A stretch of 64,000 nucleotides of DNA from positions 164,536 through 228,535 of the forward strand of contig JAAYOC010000017.1 in the NCBI GenBank assembly GCA_012520505.1, read 5' to 3'. The translations under genes and the position numbers were made by a program. The DNA is from Oscillospiraceae bacterium (GTDB taxonomy: Bacteria > Bacillota > Clostridia > Oscillospirales > Acutalibacteraceae). Every line of letters begins with the position of its first letter. Position 1 is the stretch's first letter. The notes below the pieces were generated by a model that saw only the letters and a list, made by a program, of their open reading frames with translations, had not been told where the DNA came from and made no database searches. Shown piece after piece: positions 17,134-25,069 of this stretch.

Positions 17134-17160
17134 GAATATAAAGAGGATGATCCGGTTATA
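17101..17160 (+). repeat. 30-bp-period duplication of the cyclase 3' end
   Basis: Bases 17110-17130 encode the tail KKDNPII, and 17140-17160 repeat them at 18 of 21 positions. Read in frame after the TGA (17131-17133), the second copy gives EYKEDDPVI, and the frame stays open for about 29 codons to a TAA near 17220. In the 30-base register the TGA stop aligns with TGG (Trp) of the first copy, so the stop may have arisen by a G-to-A change. Confidence 0.7.
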
Positions 17161-17220
17161 GTTGTACGAAAAAAGTTTGGTTGGAATAGGAATAGAAAGA
17201 TAGAAAAGAAACGTAGAAAA

Positions 17221-17249
17221 TAAAGCAGAAAGCGGGGCTTTCTGCTTTA
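17221..17249. terminator. Perfect 13-bp stem terminator between cyclase and deoR
   Basis: TAAAGCAGAAAGC (17221-17233), loop GGG, and GCTTTCTGCTTTA (17237-17249) form a perfect hairpin followed by a T-rich run on the plus strand (TAATTTTTTT). On the minus strand an A/T run follows as well, so it may serve both convergent genes. Immediately to the right, 17271-17312 holds two imperfect AAACTAYCAAAT repeats of unknown role. Confidence 0.85.
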
Positions 17250-17344
17250 TAATTTTTTTAATTAAACTACTTAAACTACCAAATCGAATTTTAAACTATC
17301 AAATTTTATTTTGTTTAATTTGTTTTAAATATGTGCTTTACACC

Positions 17345-18121
17345 TCATACTCGCACTAAATCTATTCCTTTTTTTAAGAAAGCTTGTGCTTCTTTTTCGG
17401 AGAGACCATCATCTGTTACAATTACATGCGCATTCTCACAAGCCATAAATGAAACAAATGATTGGTGATTAAATTTGTCGGAATGAGCGACAATTACTGC
17501 GTGTTTTGAGTGAGCTAGAAGAGGGTCTATGAATCTTATAGTATCAAAATCATAGGTCATAATGCCTCGTTCAAGAGAGATACTTTCACAACCTATGATT
17601 GAGTAATCAAAACGAATATTTTTAAGTGCTTGTTCTGAAAGATAGCCATAAAGACATTTTTTTGCAGGATGGTAAACTCCACCGAGCAAAGAAACTTCAC
17701 AGAAGTTACCTAGTACATCGAGGATTGGTAAGAAATTCGTAAAAACTCGTAATTTTTTTAGTTTTCCTTTTTGAATTTGCTCGCTTATAGCCATAGCACA
17801 TTTTAAAGTTGTAGTTCCTGTTTCCAAAAAAATACTATCGCCATCGTTTAACATGGAAGCAATATATTCTGCAATTCTATGTTTTTCAGCATGACCTATA
17901 CCCATAGCTTTTTTAAAGTCATAGTCTTTATTCGGTGTGTCAAGGATTTCAATACTTCCATGCAATCTTTTAACTTTACCTTCTTTGGCAAGCTCGTTGC
18001 AAAGTCTCCTGGCGGTTGCAGGTGAGATGTTAAATCTATTACTGATTGAGCTGACATTAAGCTTTTCTTTGTCAGCCAACCATAAAAGTACTTCTTCTTT
18101 TCTAAGTTGTGTTTTTGTCAT
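17345..18121 (-). CDS. DeoR-family transcriptional repressor
   Basis: A 258-residue protein. An N-terminal DeoR helix-turn-helix lies at about 17-50 (LNVSSISNRFNISPATARRLCNEL). A C-terminal DeoRC sugar-phosphate-sensing domain contains the ETGTTTLKCA loop and the SIIGCESISLERGIMTYD segment. Such regulators bind a phosphorylated sugar intermediate and release their operator. I start it at 18121 because GGAGG lies 8 bases upstream; the frame upstream to 18202 has no ribosome site. It is divergent from the aldolase operon and most probably controls it. Confidence 0.92.
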   Translation of the reverse strand: MTKTQLRKEEVLLWLADKEKLNVSSISNRFNISPATARRLCNELAKEGKVKRLHGSIEILDTPNKDYDFKKAMGIGHAEKHRIAEYIASMLNDGDSIFLETGTTTLKCAMAISEQIQKGKLKKLRVFTNFLPILDVLGNFCEVSLLGGVYHPAKKCLYGYLSEQALKNIRFDYSIIGCESISLERGIMTYDFDTIRFIDPLLAHSKHAVIVAHSDKFNHQSFVSFMACENAHVIVTDDGLSEKEAQAFLKKGIDLVRV

Positions 18122-18158
18122 ACTGCCTCCAAAATTAATATAAAGTTTACAAATAAAA

Positions 18159-18262
18159 TGAGCGAAAAAACGATATATGAGCGATTTTAACAGAAAGAAC
18201 AAATAAAATCAAGCGAATATCGCTCACTTTAATTTGTAATTATAAGAATAGAATGGTAGAAT
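18159..18262. promoter_or_regulatory. Candidate DeoR operators and aldolase-operon promoter
   Basis: TGAGCGA occurs at 18159-18165 and 18178-18184. An inverted copy TCGCTCA lies at 18220-18226, paired with AAGCGA at 18211-18216 into AGCGA-ATA-TCGCT. Eight bases further right, TTGTAA (18234-18239) and TAGAAT (18257-18262) with a 17-base spacer form a promoter toward the aldolase. The spaced direct and inverted hexamers are what a DeoR-family regulator would bind, allowing looping and autoregulation. Confidence 0.6.
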
Positions 18263-18365
18263 TAAACCTGCACACTGAACATATAAGACTGAAGTTCAAA
18301 AATATAGTGTAAGTCTTGTATATAAATTTTCATAAGCTTTGTGTAAGCACGCAGGAGGAATGCGG

Positions 18366-19193
18366 ATGTTTGTAAATACTAAAGAAATGCTTGTAAAAGC
18401 AAGAGAAGAACATTATATGGTAATCGGTGCTCAATGTTGGAGTTTAAATACTGCACAAGCTTTAATCAATACCGCAACAGAGTTAAATATGCCCTTAATT
18501 CTTATGTTATGGGAAGGTGCTCCTGAACCTATGGCAGATTTAGAAGTTATTGCTAATTTTGTTAAAGTTCACGCAGGTAAAACTCACGTGCCAATTGCTT
18601 TACATTTAGACCATGCACATAACATTGATACTATTTACCAAGCTATTCATGCCGGATTTAGTTCTGTGATGTTTGATGGATCAGAGCTTCCTTTTGATGA
18701 GAATGTTGCTGCTACTTGTGAAGTAGTTAAAATGGCTCATGCTTGTGGAGTTACGGTTGAAGCTGAACTCGGCCATGTGGGAGGAATGTCTGGTGTTGCT
18801 GCCGGCGATGATAACAACAGTACGCTGACAGTTCCGGAAGAAGCTAGAAAGTTTGTTGAACTTACAGGAGTTGATTCTTTAGCAGTATCAATTGGAACAG
18901 TTCACGGAGTATATGCCGGTGAGCCGCATATTGACATGGAAAGATTAAAGAAAATTTATAACGAGGTTGATGTACCATTAGTTTTACACGGGGGATCTGG
19001 TACAGGAATAGAATTATTACAAGAAACAATGCAATACGGAATTAGCAAACTTAATGTTATGACTGACCTTATGAATGCTACAAGTGTTGCTGTGAGCGAT
19101 GGAAGTTTTCTTCCGGACTTAGATATTTACGCTGCAGTTGCGGATTGCGTTAAGGGTTATATGGAACCTTTAACGAAGCCAATGTTAAAATGA
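18366..19193 (+). CDS. Class II (zinc) fructose/tagatose-bisphosphate-type aldolase
   Basis: A 275-residue TIM-barrel class II aldolase. Catalytic Asp82 and zinc ligand His83 lie in HLDHAH. Glu134 lies in EAELGH, and His180 (TVHGVY) and His208 (LHGGSG) complete the zinc site. Asn230 (LNVMTDL) fits the phosphate/substrate loop. It cleaves or forms a C-C bond with dihydroxyacetone phosphate; the sugar cannot be deduced. I start at 18366, seven bases after GGAGG, because an ATG at 18360 is too close to the ribosome site. It is the first gene of the DeoR-controlled operon. Confidence 0.92.
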   Translation: MFVNTKEMLVKAREEHYMVIGAQCWSLNTAQALINTATELNMPLILMLWEGAPEPMADLEVIANFVKVHAGKTHVPIALHLDHAHNIDTIYQAIHAGFSSVMFDGSELPFDENVAATCEVVKMAHACGVTVEAELGHVGGMSGVAAGDDNNSTLTVPEEARKFVELTGVDSLAVSIGTVHGVYAGEPHIDMERLKKIYNEVDVPLVLHGGSGTGIELLQETMQYGISKLNVMTDLMNATSVAVSDGSFLPDLDIYAAVADCVKGYMEPLTKPMLK

Positions 19194-19240
19194 AAAATTA
19201 AAAAGAGGAAATAAAAACTTTTTATGGTAAGAAAGGAGAA

Positions 19241-20734
19241 ATGAAAGTGCCTAAATATTCAATAACCTATGATTTTGGTACAGGAAGTGTAAAAGGTGCG
19301 ATAATCAATGCTAAGCACGAACCAATCGCATCTACAACAGAAGCTTATCCAATGTATACACCGGAACCAGGATTTGCTGAACAGAAAGTGGAAGATTATT
19401 TATCAAGTTTTGTTAAAGTAACAAAAAGACTCCTTCTCCAGACAAATTTAACTGGTGAGGACATTAAGGGAATTGTAATCAGTCAAACTTCAAGTTCTTT
19501 GCTTTTTGCGGATGAAAAAGGTAAAGCTCTTTGCGATTGTGTAACTTGGGTTGATAGTCGTGCAGCTGAACAAGCTAAGAATTTGAACGAGATGTCAGGA
19601 CTTGACGAATTGGCAACAAGTAAGCGTGTATCTGCAAAGATTGCATGGTTCTTAGAAAAGAGACCAAAGGTAGTTGCAAAAGCTAAATATTTGCTTGATG
19701 TTTCTGCATATATGTATCTTATGCTTACAGGAACAACCGCAATGGACTTAACTGCTGCGTATGCTACAGGTCTTATTTTCCCTATTGATAAAGAGTGGAA
19801 TGAGGCTATTGTTGAGATGGTAGGAGTAGATCCTGCACTTTTACCTGAGCGTATTATAGATTCATTTGAAATTGTTGGTTACACAAACACTGACTATGCA
19901 CTTGAAGCAGGTCTTGTTCATGGAATTCCTGTTTTTGGCGGGTGCTCAGATAATGCAAACGGACATTTAGGAACAGCTTGTATTAATCCGGGCGATGCTC
20001 ATATTTATATGGGTTCAAGTGGTTGGCTTTCAGTTACCACTCCTATTGATGATGAGTCTGCAAGCTTTAATCAGCTTCCATCTGCTATTCCTGGAATTGG
20101 ATATGAATATTTTTGTACAGACTCTGTCGGTACAACAATTGACTATTTGATTAGCACTCTTTACAAAGAAGAGGCTGATAGAGAAGATATTTATCAGCTT
20201 ATTCAAGATGAAGTGAAGGCTATTGAAGATGATGAGAAACAAGTTCTCTTCTTACCTTACATTTTTGGTGAAGAAGCACCTATTGACGATCCAAACGTTC
20301 GTGGTACTTTACTTAACGTTGATTCTAATGTAACTCGTGCTCATATAATGAGAGCAGCTATGGAAGGCATTGGATTTAATTATCGTTGGATTAAAGAAAA
20401 TTTAAAAGAATTAGATATGTGGAAAGTTAATTTTGTTCGTGTTATCGGTGGTGGAGCTCAATCTGATGCTCATGTACAAATAATTGCCGATATTATGGAT
20501 GAACCTATTATAAGACTTGATAACACAAGGTTTGCCGGTAACATTGGACTTTCTATGTGCATTCATATAGGACTTGGAGAGGCGAAAGATTTCTCAGAAT
20601 TAAATAAATTCATACGTGAAGAAAAAACTTTCCATCCACGTAAAAAGTATAGAAAACGTTATGATGAAATGTTTGAATATTTCAAACGCTCGTATTTCTC
20701 GTTAAAGGATCTCTATACTGACATGAATGGTTAA
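19241..20734 (+). CDS. FGGY-family carbohydrate kinase (xylulokinase-like)
   Basis: A 497-residue sugar kinase with both FGGY lobes. The phosphate-1 motif is DFGTGSVKGA at 11-20, the substrate-contact segment is TWVDSRA at 102-108, and the catalytic base is Asp237 in FGGCSDNANGHLG. A GGGAQSD motif near residue 405 belongs to the adenosine site. FGGY enzymes phosphorylate ketoses and polyols; the closest resemblance is to the xylulokinase branch, but substrate is not assignable. The start may instead be GTG at 19247, whose 8-base spacing to AGGAG is better than the ATG's 2 bases. Confidence 0.9.
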   Translation: MKVPKYSITYDFGTGSVKGAIINAKHEPIASTTEAYPMYTPEPGFAEQKVEDYLSSFVKVTKRLLLQTNLTGEDIKGIVISQTSSSLLFADEKGKALCDCVTWVDSRAAEQAKNLNEMSGLDELATSKRVSAKIAWFLEKRPKVVAKAKYLLDVSAYMYLMLTGTTAMDLTAAYATGLIFPIDKEWNEAIVEMVGVDPALLPERIIDSFEIVGYTNTDYALEAGLVHGIPVFGGCSDNANGHLGTACINPGDAHIYMGSSGWLSVTTPIDDESASFNQLPSAIPGIGYEYFCTDSVGTTIDYLISTLYKEEADREDIYQLIQDEVKAIEDDEKQVLFLPYIFGEEAPIDDPNVRGTLLNVDSNVTRAHIMRAAMEGIGFNYRWIKENLKELDMWKVNFVRVIGGGAQSDAHVQIIADIMDEPIIRLDNTRFAGNIGLSMCIHIGLGEAKDFSELNKFIREEKTFHPRKKYRKRYDEMFEYFKRSYFSLKDLYTDMNG

Positions 20735-20778
20735 CAGTATAAAATATAGCTCTAATAGACGAAGGAGGAATAAATTTT

Positions 20779-22221
20779 ATGAGTTCATATTTCGACGGGT
20801 TTGATTTTAAAGGAATTCATGAAAAATCAAAAGAACTTTTACTCAATCCCAAAAATTTAACTGATGAAGCAAGAGCAAAATATTTAAATTATTTTGAAAC
20901 TAAATGCGCTAAATCTAAAGCATCAGTAGAAGCCGCAAAAGACCATATTCCTGGCGGAATTCAGCATAACCTTGCAAACAGTTATCCTTTTGGAATTAAC
21001 TGTGTAAAGGCTGAAGGTCCTTATCTTTACGATATAGACGGTAATCGTTATATTGATTTTTTACAGGCAGGTGGACCTACCATCCTAGGTAATAATTATC
21101 GTCCTATTACAGACGCAGCTATCAATATGCTTAACACAACGGGAAACTTGACAGGTTTATATGGTGAATTTGAAGTTGATTTAGCTAAAAAAATAAAACA
21201 ACATTATCCGGCAGTTGATTTATTTAGAATGCTGGCTTCCGGTACGGAAGCAGGAATGATTGCAATCAGAATGGCTCGTGCTTTTACGGGTAAGAGTGAA
21301 ATTATTAAGATTAACGGTTGTTATCATGGTTGGGCTGATCAGTTGCTTTATGATATGCGTTCAGTTGATTCAAGAAACATGTTCGCAATAGGTGTACCGG
21401 ATGATTGTCTTAACCATATGTGTTCTGTATATCCAAATGATATCGAAGAATTAGAACAAAGATTCATTGAAAATGAAGAAAAAGGTGGAACAGCTGCCTT
21501 TATTATGGAACCAATAGGACAAGATAGTGGTGCATTACCAATAGTTAAAGAATTCCATCAAAAAGCTCGTGAGCTTTGTGATAAATATGGTGCTTTACTC
21601 ATTTATGATGAAGTTGTTACTGCTTTCCGTTTAGGAATGGGTGGAGCATCCGCATATTTTGGAATTAAACCTGACCTTATTATGTTTGGTAAAGCTATTG
21701 CTGGTGGTTTCCCGGCAGCCGGTGGTATTGGCGGACGAGCAGATGTTATGGGTTGTCTTTCTGCCGGTATTGCAAGTAGTGGTGCAAAAGTAATGGTAGG
21801 CGGAACACTATCTGCTAACCCTGTAAGTTGTATTGCAGGTTATACAGCAATTTGTGAAATGGAAAAAACAAATGCTCATGCAAAACTTAAAGAAGCATCT
21901 GACCGCTTTACTCGTCAAATTGCAGACCTTGCCGATAAGTACAAACTTCCGGCAGCAATTTTTAACCAGCACTCAATTCTTCACTTTGATCTTTGCGGAA
22001 TTCAACATTTAACAAGTCATCGTGACGATGATGAAATTATTGAAAACTGTTTTGGTCTCCTTCCGGGTGCAAACACACGTATGAAGGAATTTGCTATGGC
22101 GCTTGCTGCTGAAGGTTTAATTGTTGCAGGTGGAAATAAAGCATTTATTAGTCTTGCTACAATTCCTGTGCTTGATGAAGCTTTAGAAATTTTTGAAAGA
22201 GTATTTGCAAATTACGCTTAA
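20779..22221 (+). CDS. Class III PLP-dependent aminotransferase (glutamate-1-semialdehyde aminomutase-like)
   Basis: A 480-residue fold-type I enzyme with an N-terminal extension of about 55 residues compared with HemL. The PLP phosphate-binding SGTEA is at 154-158, the ring-stacking YHGW at 182-185, Asp277-Glu278 (YDEVV) contacts the pyridine nitrogen, and Lys305 (MFGKAIAGG) is the Schiff-base lysine. No haem genes are adjacent, and its place after an aldolase and a sugar kinase argues for an amino sugar, amino polyol or amino acid substrate rather than haem synthesis. AAGGAGG lies upstream. Confidence 0.9.
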   Translation: MSSYFDGFDFKGIHEKSKELLLNPKNLTDEARAKYLNYFETKCAKSKASVEAAKDHIPGGIQHNLANSYPFGINCVKAEGPYLYDIDGNRYIDFLQAGGPTILGNNYRPITDAAINMLNTTGNLTGLYGEFEVDLAKKIKQHYPAVDLFRMLASGTEAGMIAIRMARAFTGKSEIIKINGCYHGWADQLLYDMRSVDSRNMFAIGVPDDCLNHMCSVYPNDIEELEQRFIENEEKGGTAAFIMEPIGQDSGALPIVKEFHQKARELCDKYGALLIYDEVVTAFRLGMGGASAYFGIKPDLIMFGKAIAGGFPAAGGIGGRADVMGCLSAGIASSGAKVMVGGTLSANPVSCIAGYTAICEMEKTNAHAKLKEASDRFTRQIADLADKYKLPAAIFNQHSILHFDLCGIQHLTSHRDDDEIIENCFGLLPGANTRMKEFAMALAAEGLIVAGGNKAFISLATIPVLDEALEIFERVFANYA

Positions 22222-22264
22222 AAAATTAGCGTTAAAATTTAACCAAAAAAGGAGGGAAATGTAA

Positions 22265-22477
22265 ATGAATAACGGTATAGAAATGAAAGTTAAGGAAATC
22301 GTTCAAAACGAGGCTTACAAAGCAGTTATCGAAAAGCACGTTCCTGGTCTTACAAAGGATCCTCGTGCAAAGATGGCTATGGGTATGGTATTTAAGTCTA
22401 TCGCTCCTTACGTAGGCGGAAAGCTTACACCGGAAGTTCTTGAAGCTATTGATGCTGACTTAAAGGCTATCGACTAA
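22265..22477 (+). CDS. Uncharacterised 70-residue protein, last gene of the aldolase operon
   Basis: I do not recognise a family. The protein (MNNGIEMKVKEIVQ at the start, ADLKAID at the end) is predicted largely helical and has no membrane segment, signal peptide or cysteine. A glycine-containing centre (PYVGGKLTPEVLE) separates two helical halves. It lacks the DSL motif of carrier proteins. The strong ribosome site AGGAGGGAA and frequent C-ending Ile/Tyr codons (ATC, TAC) unlike its neighbours suggest high expression. It follows the aminotransferase by 43 bases and precedes a strong terminator, so it belongs to the same transcript. Confidence 0.8.
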   Translation: MNNGIEMKVKEIVQNEAYKAVIEKHVPGLTKDPRAKMAMGMVFKSIAPYVGGKLTPEVLEAIDADLKAID

Positions 22478-22519
22478 GATTCAAAACTCTATGCATAGAA
22501 TTAAATAGCTAAGCAAACA

Positions 22520-22555
22520 AAATAACCACCCTAGGTCAACCTAGGGTGGTTATTT
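22520..22555. terminator. Bidirectional terminator with 17-bp perfect stem
   Basis: AAATAACCACCCTAGGT (22520-22536) and ACCTAGGGTGGTTATTT (22539-22555) pair perfectly around CA. Runs of A and T at the base serve as U-tracts on both strands. It ends the aldolase operon and the convergent PH-domain gene. The CCCTAGG core is shared with the terminator stem at 6298-6380. Confidence 0.9.
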
Positions 22556-22589
22556 TCTTCAGGTATGATTGCATTAATGGTGTGTTTTG

Positions 22590-23129
22590 CTATATCTCTT
22601 CATATATTGTTCCATCTAAAGTTTTAGTTTTTAAGAAGGCTAAGGTGTCTTCTACATCGTCAATTTCAAAAAATATGAAGAGATTATCTTCAAAACGAAA
22701 TAGACCGCCGTTCATAAAGACAAATTTTACAAGATCTTTATTAGTTTTTGGAAAATTAAAATAAATTGTACCTTCACCATTTTTTCTTATTGAATAGCCT
22801 ACATATTTGATGTTTTCAAAAGCAAGTGTGCGAATTGAGAGGTCTTTTTTTAGAGTTTGTACAATTATGATATCTTTTTCAGTCATCTCGTAAGAAAGTT
22901 TTTTTCTTCTTCGTTTTTTTGAAGAATTTCTAATGAAGAGTAGATAGATACCTAAAAGAACAAGTGCATAGGAAAGAGATTTTAATGGAAAAGAAGCATA
23001 AGTTAATGCTATTCTCCAGAATATTCCTGCACAGAAAATAAAAAGAGAGAGAGGGATAAAAAGAAAATCAAATTTTGTTCTCGTGTTTTTCGGGTTTGGT
23101 TGTCCGTGCCAAATAGCTTTTTCTTCCAT
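22590..23129 (-). CDS. PH-like (DUF304) domain membrane protein
   Basis: A 179-residue protein. Two closely spaced hydrophobic segments (about residues 23-43 and 49-68) are followed by the basic cluster KKRRRKK and a C-terminal domain of about 100 residues with the strand pattern of bacterial PH/DUF304 proteins (a TEKDIIIVQTL, then ENIKYVGYSIRKNG, pattern). It would be anchored with the PH domain in the cytoplasm. The function is unknown. It overlaps the upstream MOSC gene in the form TAATG, so they are co-translated. Confidence 0.65.
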   Translation of the reverse strand: MEEKAIWHGQPNPKNTRTKFDFLFIPLSLFIFCAGIFWRIALTYASFPLKSLSYALVLLGIYLLFIRNSSKKRRRKKLSYEMTEKDIIIVQTLKKDLSIRTLAFENIKYVGYSIRKNGEGTIYFNFPKTNKDLVKFVFMNGGLFRFEDNLFIFFEIDDVEDTLAFLKTKTLDGTIYEEI

Positions 23130-23527
23130 TATTTCACCTCAATGCTACCGCTTTTAGTAACTTTTGCAAAAGCGCAATTAAATTTGATATTACAAACAGT
23201 TTTATTTTGAACGAAAACGCATTCCGGAAAGCATCTCTTTTTTAAATCTAGAATTTCTATTTCTGCGGAACCAATTTGAAGTTTTGTTCCGGGTTTTAAA
23301 GTTTTGTAATCAAGGTCTTTTGTGGCGATGTGAGGGAAAAATCTTTTTGCACAAAGGCCTTCACTTGTTTCTTTATAAACTTTAAATTCATCTGTATCGC
23401 AGAGGATAATTTGTTTATCTTTACCCTTAGATGTAGAAGCCTTTTTATCGTTTTCTATTCCAAAGCCTTCAATAAAGGTTAAGGAGGTTTGTTCAATTTT
23501 GTTAAGATAAAGCTTTACAATTTTCAT
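23129..23527 (-). CDS. Small MOSC-domain protein
   Basis: A 132-residue protein. It has the MOSC features FIEGFGIENDKKAS near residues 19-32, a central beta-rich segment (LKPGTKLQIGSAEIEI), and the conserved cysteine in KRCFPEC. MOSC domains handle sulfur or molybdenum-cofactor sulfuration, but stand-alone small versions are largely uncharacterised. Nothing nearby concerns molybdopterin. It lies between tRNA-Gly and the PH-domain gene on the minus strand. Confidence 0.75.
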   Translation of the reverse strand: MKIVKLYLNKIEQTSLTFIEGFGIENDKKASTSKGKDKQIILCDTDEFKVYKETSEGLCAKRFFPHIATKDLDYKTLKPGTKLQIGSAEIEILDLKKRCFPECVFVQNKTVCNIKFNCAFAKVTKSGSIEVK

Positions 23528-23578
23528 ATGCTCTCCTAGACTAAAAAGAACTTACAGACGACATCTGCAAGTTCAAAG

Positions 23579-23654
23579 TGGAGCGGATTACGGGGCTCGA
23601 ACCCGCTACCTCCACCTTGGCAAGGTGGCGCTCTACCAGATGAGCTAAATCCGC
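23579..23654 (-). tRNA. tRNA-Gly (anticodon GCC)
   Basis: A 76-base cloverleaf with encoded CCA. The acceptor arms are GCGGATT and AATCCGC, discriminator U, and the D-arm begins TAGCTC. The anticodon stem-loop is CACCTTGCCAAGGTG with anticodon GCC, and the T-arm contains GGTTCGAGCC. It is transcribed leftward from its own promoter and precedes the MOSC gene. Confidence 0.97.
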
Positions 23655-23669
23655 AAATGACGCGTATAT

Positions 23670-23698
23670 ATGATATATTACTGAAAAAATGATGTCAA
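23670..23698 (-). promoter_or_regulatory. tRNA-Gly promoter
   Basis: On the minus strand TTGACA (23698-23693) and TATCAT (23675-23670) are separated by 17 bases, a strong promoter about 16 bases before the tRNA 5' end. Confidence 0.75.
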
Positions 23699-23724
23699 GA
23701 TTAAAAGGGGTTAAAAGAAAAATG

Positions 23725-23753
23725 TTGACATTACTTTCACTTGATGTTAATAT
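23725..23753 (+). promoter_or_regulatory. infC-rpmI-rplT promoter
   Basis: TTGACA at 23725-23730 and TAATAT at 23748-23753 with a 17-base spacer. Transcription would begin near 23760, giving a leader of about 125 bases that contains the L20-type element. Confidence 0.75.
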
Positions 23754-23759
23754 CTTTTC

Positions 23760-23884
23760 ACAATAAAGAAGGACAAACTCTGTTCTCACCTATGGGTTTT
23801 CGCTACATAGGTCAATACTTTTAGGTTGAGTATTGTGCGGATAGAGTCTTTCTGTCCGTATTTTTTATTTATTTTTGGAGGTGT
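23760..23884 (+). ncRNA. L20-type ribosomal-protein leader with terminator
   Basis: The leader contains GTTCTCACCTATG with a CATAGGT partner, then CAATACT and AGTATTG closing a second helix, then GTGCGGATAGA pairing with TCTGTCCGT followed by TTTTTT. The order and the GTTCTCACC and GAGTATTGTGCGG segments match the Bacillus L20 leader, where excess L20 stabilises a fold that allows the terminator to form and stops infC-rpmI-rplT transcription. This assignment comes from memory of the family and is not covariance-tested. Confidence 0.75.
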
Positions 23885-24418
23885 ATGAACATCAGCAAAC
23901 AATCAGCAAAAGAAGTTTTGAGTAATGAAAACATCAAAGCAAAAGAAGTGCGTGTAATTACAGAAGACGGTGAACAACTTGGAATCATGTCTTCAGAAGA
24001 GGCACAGAAAATTGCAATGGAAAAAAATCTCTCTCTTGTAATGGTTGCGCCAAAGGCACAACCACCTGTATGTAAAATTATGGATTACGGAAAGTATCGT
24101 TTTGAACAACAAAAGCGAGAGAAAGAAGCAAAAAAGAAACAAAAAACAATTGAAATCAAAGAAATAAGACTTTCTTTGAAGATTGATACTCACGACTTTG
24201 AAACAAAGGCAAACCAAGCTATAAGATTCCTCAAAGCAGGAAACAAGGTTAAGGTTTCAATTCGTTTTCGTGGAAGGGAAATGGCTCGTCCGGAAATCGG
24301 AATATCAACAATGGAAAAATTTGCTGAAACATGCTCGGAGTTTTGCCAGATTGAAAAACCAGCAAAACTTGAAGGACGACAGATGCTTATGTTCTTAAGT
24401 CCAATTGTAACTAAGTAA
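23885..24418 (+). CDS. infC: Translation initiation factor IF-3
   Basis: A 177-residue two-domain IF-3. The N-domain has KEVRVITEDGEQLGI, a linker rich in Lys/Gln (EQQKREKEAKKKQK) follows, and the C-domain has KIDTHDFETKANQAI and IRFRGREMA. It prevents premature subunit joining and proofreads start-codon selection. The ATG at 23885 is only 3 bases after GGAGG; the in-frame ATC at 23891 has a 9-base spacing and aligns with the AUU-started ISKD of Bacillus IF-3. The true start may therefore be the rare AUC. Confidence 0.95.
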   Translation: MNISKQSAKEVLSNENIKAKEVRVITEDGEQLGIMSSEEAQKIAMEKNLSLVMVAPKAQPPVCKIMDYGKYRFEQQKREKEAKKKQKTIEIKEIRLSLKIDTHDFETKANQAIRFLKAGNKVKVSIRFRGREMARPEIGISTMEKFAETCSEFCQIEKPAKLEGRQMLMFLSPIVTK

Positions 24419-24442
24419 TAATTTCAAGGAGGTAAATTAGAT

Positions 24443-24640
24443 ATGCCTAAGCTTAAGACACATAGTGGTGCAAAGAAGCGTTTTAAAATTTCAAAAAATG
24501 GTAAGGCAATAAGATCTCATGCCAATAAATCACATATTCTTACAAAGAAGACTACAAAGCGTAAAAGAGGTTTACGCAAGCAAGTTGTTGCCGACAAGAC
24601 AAACCAGAATCAGATTAAACGCCTTCTCCCTTATAAGTAA
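24443..24640 (+). CDS. rpmI: 50S ribosomal protein L35
   Basis: A 65-residue basic protein with the L35 signature [15 protein letters not shown] and the C-terminal IKRLLPYK. It is a structural protein of the large subunit. It lies between infC and rplT in the conserved operon, with AAGGAGG before the ATG. Confidence 0.98.
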   Translation: MPKLKTHSGAKKRFKISKNGKAIRSHANKSHILTKKTTKRKRGLRKQVVADKTNQNQIKRLLPYK

Positions 24641-24695
24641 GAAAAGGCGACATATGTTTGCAACAAAAGTTTGAAAATATTGGAGGTAAACAATT

Positions 24696-25055
24696 ATGGC
24701 TCGTATTAAGGGCGGGACTATGACTCGCAAGAGAAGAAATAAAGTATTAAAGCTTGCAAAAGGTTATTATGGTTCAAAGAGTAAGCTTTTTAGAACGGCT
24801 AAACAGGCTGTTATGAAATCAGGAAATTATGCATATGTTGGAAGAAAGCAAAAAAAGAGAGATTTCCGTCGTCTTTGGATTACAAGAATCTCAGCTGCTT
24901 GTAAGCTAAACGGTATGAATTACTCAACATTTATAAATGGCCTTAGAAAGGCTGATATTAATCTTAACAGAAAAATGCTTTCAGAAATTGCTATTGCAGA
25001 CCCGGCAGCATTCACAGCTCTTTGTGAACAGGCTAAGGCTGCTCTCGCTAAATAA
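24696..25055 (+). CDS. rplT: 50S ribosomal protein L20
   Basis: A 119-residue basic protein starting [20 protein letters not shown], with the conserved [18 protein letters not shown]20 is needed for early 50S assembly and represses its own operon through the leader RNA upstream of infC. GGAGG lies before the ATG. A GC-rich hairpin follows the gene. Confidence 0.98.
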   Translation: MARIKGGTMTRKRRNKVLKLAKGYYGSKSKLFRTAKQAVMKSGNYAYVGRKQKKRDFRRLWITRISAACKLNGMNYSTFINGLRKADINLNRKMLSEIAIADPAAFTALCEQAKAALAK

Positions 25056-25069
25056 ACGATATAAGACTA

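Noticed and set aside
20779..22221. hemL, glutamate-1-semialdehyde aminomutase of haem synthesis
   Set aside because: Motifs fit the class III family broadly, but the N-terminal extension and the sugar-catabolic neighbours argue against a haem role.
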